From contig DLVV01000374.1 of NCBI GenBank assembly GCA_003445035.1, positions 13,830-33,273 on the forward strand: a stretch of DNA of 19,444 nucleotides, given 5' to 3'. The notes under the pieces were generated by a model that was given only the letters and a program-made list of their open reading frames with translations, ran no database searches and was not told the DNA's origin. Positions 8,037-13,519 of the stretch are shown in pieces. Position 1 is the stretch's first letter. Every line of letters begins with the position of its first letter. This DNA comes from Planctomycetaceae bacterium (lineage in GTDB: Bacteria; Planctomycetota; Planctomycetia; Planctomycetales; Planctomycetaceae). Position numbers and translations under genes: made by a program.

Positions 8037-8525
8037 ATGAGTGTCGTGCACACCAGCAGGATCGAGATCACCAAGCGGCAGGGACCACATCGGACGGCCC
8101 GGATCGAGGGTTTCGACGGCTTGCTCGATTTCGGGATCCACGGAGGGATCCGGAGTTTCTATGCCGAAAAGTATGGCCGCGAGTTCTCGGGGCCCGAGTT
8201 TCCGGCGACGCTGGATCATATGATTGCCGGTGTGGCCGGGTGACTGACCGGTACCCTGGCTGCCGCGCTGGATGCGCGGTCAATTGCAACGTCCGAGAGG
8301 TTGACGGCTTCGGTGGAGGGCGATGTTGCTGAGGTGGACGACGTATTGCGGATCACCGCGATCCGGTTGCACTACCGGCTGGCGGTGGAGGCTGGTGGGG
8401 CGGGGGTCGACCGTGACACGGTTGACCGGGCCCTCGAGTCCTACGCCGATAAGTGTCCGGCTTACCAGTCGGTCAGAGGTTGCATCGACTGCAGTTGGGA
8501 CCTGGAGATCATTGCGGACGATTGA
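8037..8525 (+). CDS. OsmC-family peroxidase-like protein with in-frame UGA, probable selenoprotein
   Basis: A single frame of 162 residues, interrupted only by TGA at codon 69 (8241-8243). Upstream it encodes an OsmC-like N-terminal half ending in SGPEFPATLDHMIAGVAG. Directly after the TGA it continues LTGTLAAALDARSI, then VLRITAIRLHYRL and DKCPAYQSVRGCI, all OsmC-like. OsmC/Ohr proteins reduce organic hydroperoxides with two cysteines: the peroxidatic one at the start of the central helix and a second in a later CP motif. The TGA replaces the first (residue 69) and the second is C140. Selenocysteine at a redox cysteine is the classic pattern, and a SECIS-like hairpin follows the TGA. The ATG has an AGGGA ribosome site six bases upstream; GTG or ATG codons further up are not supported by family similarity. 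The gene's 3' end overlaps the converging EEP gene by 17 bases. A nonsense mutation of a Cys codon (TGC or TGT) or a base error is the alternative. Confidence 0.78.
8241..8282 (+). promoter_or_regulatory. Candidate bacterial SECIS element after the in-frame UGA
   Basis: In the mRNA, CCGCGC (8263-8268) pairs perfectly with GCGCGG (8274-8279) around the five-base loop UGGAU (8269-8273). The loop starts 25 bases after the UGA, and its second base is G. Bacterial SECIS elements that bind SelB sit just downstream of the UGA within the coding region, with an apical loop roughly 16-37 bases away and a G in its first two positions; this hairpin fits. UGA at 8245-8247 can also pair with UCA at 8280-8282 to extend the base. 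An alternative longer stem is UGACCG (8245-8250) with CGGUCA (8277-8282). GC-rich coding DNA makes some hairpins by chance, so the position is the main argument. Confidence 0.6.
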
Positions 8526-9468
8526 CCGTGAACGTGGTGATCAGTGGTCGGTGATCTGACCACGAGCTCCAGCCGCCTCGGCAGTGAACGAAGTCCACAT
8601 GTCGGTTACCCCAGCACTGGTCGAGGTCGAGCATGGGCAGCGGGACGGGCCATGTGGGCCGAAACCCGTTGCCGGCAGCCTCCCAGGCATTCTTCAGCGG
8701 AGTCCTCCACGTGTCGAAGCAGGCCGAATCCGACGGCGTATTGAAATCTCCGGTGATGAGCACAGGCCGATCACCGAGTGGCTTGATCAACCGGACGAGT
8801 TTTTCGAGAGCCGACCGCCTCGAGATCCAGGGGGTGCTACGGACATCGACAACCACCACCGTCAGCCGTTCGCCTCGACAGCTGACGTCGAACTGTCGAA
8901 ACCGGGCGTTGCCGTCAATTGATCCCGAGCCAACCTGCCGGATGGTGCCGTCGCGGACCAATACCAGTATTCCACTGCCGAGGTTTCCGGTGGCGTGATC
9001 GGGAAAAGCGGCCTGCCAGAACCGTTCGTGTGCGGGTTCGGTTGGTCCGGCTTCGACCAGGCAGACCAAATCGGCGGGTTCGCTGCGAATGGTCTGGGCG
9101 ATCCGGCTCCAGCCGGCGCGGCCGTGGTCGGTGTTCCAGGACAGGCAGGTCAGGGCGGAAGGTGCGAGCCTTGGTGTCGAGGATGTCGAGTACGACAGGA
9201 ACAGCCAGGAGGCCAGCGAGATCAGGCCGACGGTGGCCACCGGCCGCGTCCATCGCGAGTGATTCCGCAGCCGTAGGCCTCCGGCCACCAACATCACCAG
9301 CGCCGCCAACACCGGCCACGGCGTGGCGTAGTAAACGACCCCCGTGGCGTCGATGGAGTCCCGGATGCTCAGGCGGACCCCCACCCCCACCAGGCAGACC
9401 ACCGCAGCGGCAATGGCCACGGCCGACCCCACACGGGGCGAGGACCTGTCTGGCCCGGATTCATTCAC
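8509..9468 (-). CDS. Membrane-anchored endonuclease/exonuclease/phosphatase (EEP) family protein
   Basis: A 319-residue protein with three hydrophobic N-terminal segments (about 13-31, 44-64 and 77-94), followed by an EEP catalytic domain. The family's active-site residues can be seen: LSWNTDHG with N112, DLVCLVEAG with E139, LITGDFNTPSDS with D241 and N243, and WSDHRPL with D305 and H306. These coordinate Mg2+ and hydrolyse phosphodiester bonds in nucleases, sphingomyelinases and inositol phosphatases. Because the domain follows membrane helices, it resembles YafD-like proteins, whose substrate is not established. The start is a GTG at 9468, the only suitable start ahead of the first helix; the ribosome site is weak. 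It lies 68 bases behind purE on the same strand with no clear terminator between, so it may be co-transcribed. Its 3' end overlaps the OsmC-like gene by 17 bases. Confidence 0.83.
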   Translation of the reverse strand: MNESGPDRSSPRVGSAVAIAAAVVCLVGVGVRLSIRDSIDATGVVYYATPWPVLAALVMLVAGGLRLRNHSRWTRPVATVGLISLASWLFLSYSTSSTPRLAPSALTCLSWNTDHGRAGWSRIAQTIRSEPADLVCLVEAGPTEPAHERFWQAAFPDHATGNLGSGILVLVRDGTIRQVGSGSIDGNARFRQFDVSCRGERLTVVVVDVRSTPWISRRSALEKLVRLIKPLGDRPVLITGDFNTPSDSACFDTWRTPLKNAWEAAGNGFRPTWPVPLPMLDLDQCWGNRHVDFVHCRGGWSSWSDHRPLITTFTVNRPQ

Positions 9469-9536
9469 TTGTGGTCGCCGGTTCGAGCCGCGTCATCTTC
9501 GAGATCCGTTCTGATGAGGGCTGAGGCCGGTGGGGC

Positions 9537-10031
9537 TTACTCGAGCGTTTCACCGAGGATGGCGTCAGCCTGTTCTCGGCGATAGTCCTTGATTTGCTGA
9601 CGGAGTTCCGGGCGGCTGCCGGCCAGGATGGCGATTGCCAGCAGTGCCGCGTTGACGGCTCCAGCCTTGCCGATGGCCAGGGTCCCAACCGGGATTCCCC
9701 TGGGCATCTGGACCGTGGCCAGCAGGGCGTCGAGTCCATCGGTGGCCCAGCCGGTCATCGGCACACCCAAAACCGGCAGCACGGTGTGTGCGGCACAGAC
9801 ACCGGCCAGGTGAGCGGCTCCGCCGGCTGCTGCGATGATCACTTCCACACCACGGTCTTCGGCTCCACCGACATACTCGGAGGTTTCTTCGGGAGTTCGG
9901 TGTGCCGAGAGCACACGGCATTCATTGCCGATGCCGAACTGGTCGAGCATGTCGCGAGTGTGCTGCATGGTGCTCCAGTCCGACTTGCTGCCCATCAGGA
10001 TGTTGACCAACGCTTCATTCTGTTCTGTCAT
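9537..10031 (-). CDS. purE: N5-carboxyaminoimidazole ribonucleotide mutase (PurE)
   Basis: A 164-residue class I PurE, which rearranges N5-CAIR to CAIR in de novo purine synthesis. The diagnostic motifs are MGSKSDW (13-19), SAHRTP (42-47, with the catalytic H44) and [10 protein letters not shown] (68-77), followed by PVLGVPM. The usual HLPG is HLAG here, a small departure near the active site. Class I enzymes normally need PurK to make N5-CAIR; purK is not adjacent on either side. The ATG at 10029-10031 gives the normal family length. The gene is divergent from the receiver-like gene, and the shared upstream region contains promoter-like boxes and a palindrome. No recognisable purine riboswitch or PurR site was found. 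Confidence 0.95.
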   Translation of the reverse strand: MTEQNEALVNILMGSKSDWSTMQHTRDMLDQFGIGNECRVLSAHRTPEETSEYVGGAEDRGVEVIIAAAGGAAHLAGVCAAHTVLPVLGVPMTGWATDGLDALLATVQMPRGIPVGTLAIGKAGAVNAALLAIAILAGSRPELRQQIKDYRREQADAILGETLE

Positions 10032-10094
10032 CTGGAAAGTCCATTTCGTTCAACTCAGAGACGGAGGCTCGGTGGCGAAAGCCGGGCCGAGATT

Positions 10095-10109
10095 CCGCGA
10101 TCATCGCGG
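10095..10109. promoter_or_regulatory. 15-base palindrome in the purE leader, candidate operator
   Basis: CCGCGAT C ATCGCGG is a perfect inverted repeat with a single central base. It lies between the proposed purE -10 box and the purE start, just downstream of the likely purE transcription start. A dimeric repressor could bind there, or the RNA could fold as a 5-bp hairpin with a 5-base loop. It does not resemble the PurR box. Its role is unproven. Confidence 0.3.
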
Positions 10110-10117
10110 TGGGATGC

Positions 10118-10146
10118 AGCCTACTGACACGCCGCGACGACGGCAA
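10118..10146 (-). promoter_or_regulatory. Candidate promoter of purE
   Basis: On the minus strand, TTGCCG (10146-10141) is followed after exactly 17 bases by TAGGCT (10123-10118). The -35 box matches consensus at four of six positions and the -10 box at three. A leader of roughly 80 bases would precede the ATG. The match is modest, but spacing and position are right. Confidence 0.3.
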
Positions 10147-10159
10147 GATTCGCACCTCA

Positions 10160-10188
10160 TTGCCCGCCACGTGTGGCGTCTCTAGAAT
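10160..10188 (+). promoter_or_regulatory. Candidate sigma70-type promoter for the receiver-like gene and mrp
   Basis: TTGCCC (10160-10165), a 17-base spacer and TAGAAT (10183-10188) form one of the better promoter matches in the window. Transcription would start near 10195. The -35 box lies only 14 bases from the proposed purE -35 box on the other strand, so the two divergent promoters are nearly back to back. Confidence 0.5.
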
Positions 10189-10230
10189 CGGTCTCTTACC
10201 GGGGTGGTTACCGACCTTGGGGATCTCGAC

Positions 10231-10605
10231 GTGTCGACGATCATCGTTCTCGAGCGATCCACTCGGTTCCGTGGCGAACTCGAGGTCGAGTGGTCGCGAA
10301 CTTCCGGGTCTGGCCGGGTTGGTGCGATTGAGTCGGCCGCGAGCGTGGCGGATGTCTTCGAACTGTCGAATGCGAATCGGAACGGGATGCTGGTGGCCGA
10401 CCTCGAAATGGGACAGGCGGAAGTGTTGAGACTGTTGGAGCGATGGGATCGGAACTGGCCGATCGTGGTGATCGGCCCGCCGGAAACCGCGGGACTGGAA
10501 TGGCCGCTGCGAGAACTCGGTGCCACCGCCGTGTTGTTCGAACCGGTCAATCCGTCACGGTTGATGGCGACTTGTCGGCGTGTGTTGAAACAGGTGGCAT
10601 GGTGA
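10231..10605 (+). CDS. Small degenerate receiver-domain (pseudo-receiver) protein
   Basis: A 124-residue protein with the alternating beta-alpha pattern of a response-regulator receiver domain and no output domain. VADLEMGQ (from about residue 55) aligns with the phosphorylation segment LDLxMP, so the aspartate may be present. However, the N-terminal acidic pair is replaced by LERS, the conserved Thr/Ser strand reads PIVVIGPPE, and the usual KP motif reads LFEPVNPSRL with Glu for Lys. It is therefore unlikely to be a normal phosphorylated receiver. I chose the GTG at 10231 because GGGGA lies seven bases upstream and the first beta strand STIIVLE follows directly; a GTG at 10204 would add nine residues. 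It is 36 bases upstream of mrp and probably shares its transcript. I do not recognise a specific function. Confidence 0.6.
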   Translation: MSTIIVLERSTRFRGELEVEWSRTSGSGRVGAIESAASVADVFELSNANRNGMLVADLEMGQAEVLRLLERWDRNWPIVVIGPPETAGLEWPLRELGATAVLFEPVNPSRLMATCRRVLKQVAW

Positions 10606-10641
10606 TACCGGCGGTGGCTGGTGACAAGGTGCAGGTTGACG

Positions 10642-11688
10642 ATGAATGACATGGAACTGAGAACAAAGATCGAGTCGATTGTTGATCCCGAACTGGGGCG
10701 ATCGCTTGGTGACCTGCGGATGGTACGGTCGGTCGAGTCGAGCGACGGAACCTCTCGGGTGACCATCGAACTGCCGACAACGGCGTATCCGCAGCCGGAG
10801 AGATTCGAGGAACTGGTCCGTGATGCGGCCGGTGCCGACGTCCAGTTGACCCTCGAACGAACGGTTCGCGGTTCCAATTCGGGAGGAACGATCGGGCTGA
10901 GAATCGCCAATGTGATCTGTGTCGGCAGCGGCAAGGGGGGGGTGGGCAAGAGCACTGTCGCCGCAGGGTTGGCATTCGCCTTGAAAGACTCCGGGGCCCG
11001 AGTGGGCTTGATGGACGCCGATGTCTACGGACCCAGTGTTCCTCACCTGCTGGGAGCCAAAGGCGAACCGTCGGTCATCGAACAGCCCGGGCCCGATGGC
11101 CAGCCAGTGCAGCGAATTCAGCCGTTGGAAGTCGACGGGATGCGGCTGATGTCGATGGGATTCCACATCGAAGAGGACCAGGCGGTTATCTGGCGGGGGC
11201 CGTTGTTGCACCGCACGCTGACACAGTTCCTGCAGGCCACCGACTGGGGAGACCTCGACTACCTGGTCATCGACATGCCGCCGGGGACCGGAGATGTGGC
11301 CCTGACCCTCTCGCAACTGCTCTCCCTGTCCGGGGCCGTCATCGTCTGCACGCCCCAGCAGGTGGCACTGCTTGATGCGGTCAAGGCGGTCTCGATGTTC
11401 AACCAGGTCAAGATCCCCATACTGGGAATGGTCGAGAACATGTCGGGCGATATCTTCGGTCGTGGCGGTGCCCGGGCCAAGGCCGAGGAATTGGGGATTC
11501 CGATGCTGGGAGAATTGCCGGCCGATCCGGAGGTGAGAATCCGGGGCGACGATGGGCGGATCAGTACGTTGGTCGCCGACGAAAGCCCGGTGCGGGACCA
11601 GTTGGTGGCGATCAGTCAAAAGGTGGCGATCGAGGTGGCACGTCAGGTCACCTCGGGGAATCAACTGCCCGACCTCGAGATCCTCTGA
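10642..11688 (+). CDS. Mrp/ApbC-family P-loop ATPase, iron-sulfur carrier homologue lacking the CxxC
   Basis: A 348-residue Mrp protein. Residues 1-75 form a MIP18 (DUF59) domain (SIVDPELGRSLGDLRMV). The NTPase domain follows with the deviant Walker A GSGKGGVGKST (95-105), DADVYGPSVPHLLG, YLVIDMPPGTGDVALT and VIVCTPQQVALLD. Family members hold a bridging 4Fe-4S cluster on a C-terminal CxxC and pass it to apoproteins. Here the segment where CxxC normally occurs reads VENMSGDIFGRGGARAKAE, and the whole protein has only two cysteines, both elsewhere. It may therefore act as a scaffold or ATPase without binding a cluster in the usual way. I chose the ATG at 10642, with an AGG six bases upstream; an in-frame GTG at 10621 and ATG at 10651 are alternatives. 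It precedes the suf genes, but a separate promoter lies between. Confidence 0.88.
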   Translation: MNDMELRTKIESIVDPELGRSLGDLRMVRSVESSDGTSRVTIELPTTAYPQPERFEELVRDAAGADVQLTLERTVRGSNSGGTIGLRIANVICVGSGKGGVGKSTVAAGLAFALKDSGARVGLMDADVYGPSVPHLLGAKGEPSVIEQPGPDGQPVQRIQPLEVDGMRLMSMGFHIEEDQAVIWRGPLLHRTLTQFLQATDWGDLDYLVIDMPPGTGDVALTLSQLLSLSGAVIVCTPQQVALLDAVKAVSMFNQVKIPILGMVENMSGDIFGRGGARAKAEELGIPMLGELPADPEVRIRGDDGRISTLVADESPVRDQLVAISQKVAIEVARQVTSGNQLPDLEIL

Positions 11689-11722
11689 GGGATCCTGGAT
11701 ACGGGCGTTCACGACCTGCCCC

Positions 11723-11751
11723 TTGGCGTCGCTTCGGAGGCCTCCTAGAAT
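11723..11751 (+). promoter_or_regulatory. Candidate promoter of the sufU-sufS unit
   Basis: TTGGCG (11723-11728) is followed after 17 bases by TAGAAT (11746-11751). Transcription would begin near 11758, about 60 bases before the GTG start of sufU. The -10 box is exactly the loop of a 7-bp inverted repeat, so a regulator bound to the repeat would cover it. Confidence 0.5.
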
Positions 11752-11758
11752 GGAGGCC
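11736..11758. repeat. Inverted repeat enclosing the -10 box of the suf promoter
   Basis: GGCCTCC (11739-11745) and GGAGGCC (11752-11758) are perfect reverse complements, separated by TAGAAT. The left arm is also part of the 10-base palindrome GGAGGCCTCC (11736-11745), so GGAGGCC occurs twice in direct orientation, 16 bases apart. This arrangement is typical of an operator for a dimeric repressor. An mrp transcript terminator is less likely because no T run follows. Confidence 0.45.
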
Positions 11759-11820
11759 GTCAGGAGACGTTGTCGCACGGACAGGGAGGTCTTCGGCGCG
11801 AATTGGTACGGGAGACGTCG

Positions 11821-12216
11821 GTGAGCGACGAGCTGTACGACGAGCTGATCCTGGACCACTTCGAGTCGCCGTATCACCGCGGCCAACTCGAGTCGCCCAG
11901 TTGCACCCACACCGAACGGAACCCGCTGTGCGGCGACCGGGTGGAGTTGCAGCTGCAGGTCGATTCGGAACGACGAATCCAGCAAGCCTATTTCGACGGG
12001 GAAGGGTGCGCGATCAGCCAGGCGGCCGCCTCGATTCTTTGCGAGCATATCGAGGGGAAGACGATGGAGGAGATCGAAGGGTTCGGTGCCTCCGAGATGC
12101 TCGATCTGCTGCGGGTTCGGTTGACCGCCACCCGGCAACGGTGCGGATTACTGGGCTTCAAGGCGCTCAAGACACTGGTTTATTCGGACGACGACACCGC
12201 CGGCACCTCGTCCTGA
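11821..12216 (+). CDS. sufU: SufU/IscU-type iron-sulfur scaffold or sulfur-transfer protein
   Basis: A 131-residue NifU_N-fold protein. The metal or cluster ligands are all present: NPLCGD (C37, D39), GEGCAISQAAAS (C63) and RQRCGLLGFKALK (C108). SufU proteins bind zinc and accept sulfur from SufS; IscU proteins build Fe-S clusters. The local motifs are SufU-like, and the LPPVK chaperone site of IscU is absent. The C63-C108 spacing, however, is 45 residues, close to IscU and shorter than in typical SufU, which has an insertion of about 18-21 residues there. I chose the GTG at 11821 because GGGAGA lies just upstream and homology begins at DELYDELILDHF; an ATG further up would lie within the likely leader. 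It is 31 bases from sufS and they almost certainly share a transcript. Confidence 0.88.
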   Translation: MSDELYDELILDHFESPYHRGQLESPSCTHTERNPLCGDRVELQLQVDSERRIQQAYFDGEGCAISQAAASILCEHIEGKTMEEIEGFGASEMLDLLRVRLTATRQRCGLLGFKALKTLVYSDDDTAGTSS

Positions 12217-12247
12217 CCCCGATGCCGAGATAAGAGGACTGACGGTC

Positions 12248-13468
12248 GTGGAGACTATCCGCAACGACTTCCCGATCCTGGGCCAGCCGCTGGCCGACGG
12301 TACGCCGCTGGTCTATCTCGACAGCGCCTCGAGTGCCCAGAAACCTCGAGTGGTGATCGATGCGCTCAGTGAGTGCTACGAGACCTACTATGCGAATGCG
12401 CACCGTGGCGTCTACCAGTTTGGTGTCAAGATCGACGAAGCGGTCGAAGGGGCCCGCGAGCGGATCGCTCGCATGATCGGGGCCGAGCGGCCCGAAGAGG
12501 TGATCTTCACTTCCGGGACGACGATGTCCATCAACCTGGTGGCCCAGGCCTGGGGAAGGTCCCAATTGTCCGAGGGCGATGAGGTGCTGGTCAATGAGAT
12601 GGAGCACCACGCCAACCTGGTTCCCTGGCAGCAGGTGACTCGTCAGACCGGGGCGACGCTGCGACACCTCCCGCTGACCGAAGATGGCAGGTTGGATCTG
12701 GATTGCCTCGACGAGTGTATCGGTTCGCAGACCCGGCTGGTTGCGGTCACCGGCATGTCCAACGTGCTGGGCACGATCAATCCGATTGAACGTTTGACCG
12801 AGGCGGCTCGGGCCGTGGGGGCGGTGGTGCTGGTCGACGGTGCCCAAAGCGTGCCGCACGCCGCTGTAGACGTGTCGAATCCCCAGGTCGATTTCCTCGC
12901 GTTCTCGGGCCACAAGCTCTACGGGCCGTCCGGTGTCGGTGTGCTCTACGGCCGACGCGAGTGGCTGGAACAGATGGATCCGTTCCTGTGTGGTGGGAAC
13001 ATGATCAGTGAGGTCGGAATGACCGAGTCGACCTGGGCCGAATTGCCGGCCAAGTTTGAGGCCGGCACGCTGCCGGTGGCCCAGGCGATCGCGCTGGGGA
13101 CGGCAGTCGACTACGTCAATGATGTCGGTTTCGACGAGATTGGGAGGATCGAACAGGCCCTGTTGGCCGAGGCGCAACAGCGACTCTCGGAGATTCCCGA
13201 TCTGCTGATTCACGGTCCGTCTGTCGAGCACAAGGGGGCGATCGTGAGCTTCAGCGACCAGCGGGTTCATCCGCACGACATGGCCGAATTGCTGAAGCGG
13301 AAGGGGGTCGCGGTCCGTGCCGGGCACCATTGTACGATGCTGTTGCACAGTCGATTGGGCGTGGTCGCGACCACCAGGGCCAGCTTTGCACCCTACAACG
13401 ACTCGTCTGACATCGATGTTTTGGTCGATGGGATAAAATACGCACGGAAGACGCTGCGTCGCGACTGA
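12248..13468 (+). CDS. sufS: Cysteine desulfurase SufS
   Basis: A 406-residue group II cysteine desulfurase, PLP-dependent, which takes sulfur from L-cysteine as a persulfide for Fe-S assembly. The PLP lysine is K223 in FLAFSGHKLYGPSG, preceded by HHANLVPW (H121), the substrate-side histidine. The persulfide cysteine is C362 in RAGHHCTML, followed by the conserved ATTRASFAPYND. The N terminus (RNDFPIL and YLDSASSAQKP) and overall length fit SufS. It starts with GTG, with AGGA nine bases before it, 31 bases after sufU. SufB, SufC and SufD are not in the window, so the rest of the Suf machinery must be elsewhere. Confidence 0.95.
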   Translation: METIRNDFPILGQPLADGTPLVYLDSASSAQKPRVVIDALSECYETYYANAHRGVYQFGVKIDEAVEGARERIARMIGAERPEEVIFTSGTTMSINLVAQAWGRSQLSEGDEVLVNEMEHHANLVPWQQVTRQTGATLRHLPLTEDGRLDLDCLDECIGSQTRLVAVTGMSNVLGTINPIERLTEAARAVGAVVLVDGAQSVPHAAVDVSNPQVDFLAFSGHKLYGPSGVGVLYGRREWLEQMDPFLCGGNMISEVGMTESTWAELPAKFEAGTLPVAQAIALGTAVDYVNDVGFDEIGRIEQALLAEAQQRLSEIPDLLIHGPSVEHKGAIVSFSDQRVHPHDMAELLKRKGVAVRAGHHCTMLLHSRLGVVATTRASFAPYNDSSDIDVLVDGIKYARKTLRRD

Positions 13469-13519
13469 CCGACGTGGTGGCCTGTTTGTGTCTCTCGCCG
13501 GCTTCCAGTGGTTTTTTCG

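Noticed and set aside
7989..8525. Two separate small genes, 8037-8243 and 8301-8525
   Set aside because: Both are in the same frame, and the codons between 8244 and 8300 also continue OsmC-like sequence. One gene with an internal TGA explains all of it better.
10032..10117. Purine riboswitch in the purE leader
   Set aside because: The leader is about 80 bases, and no purine-aptamer core or three-way junction could be seen; only one short palindrome is present.
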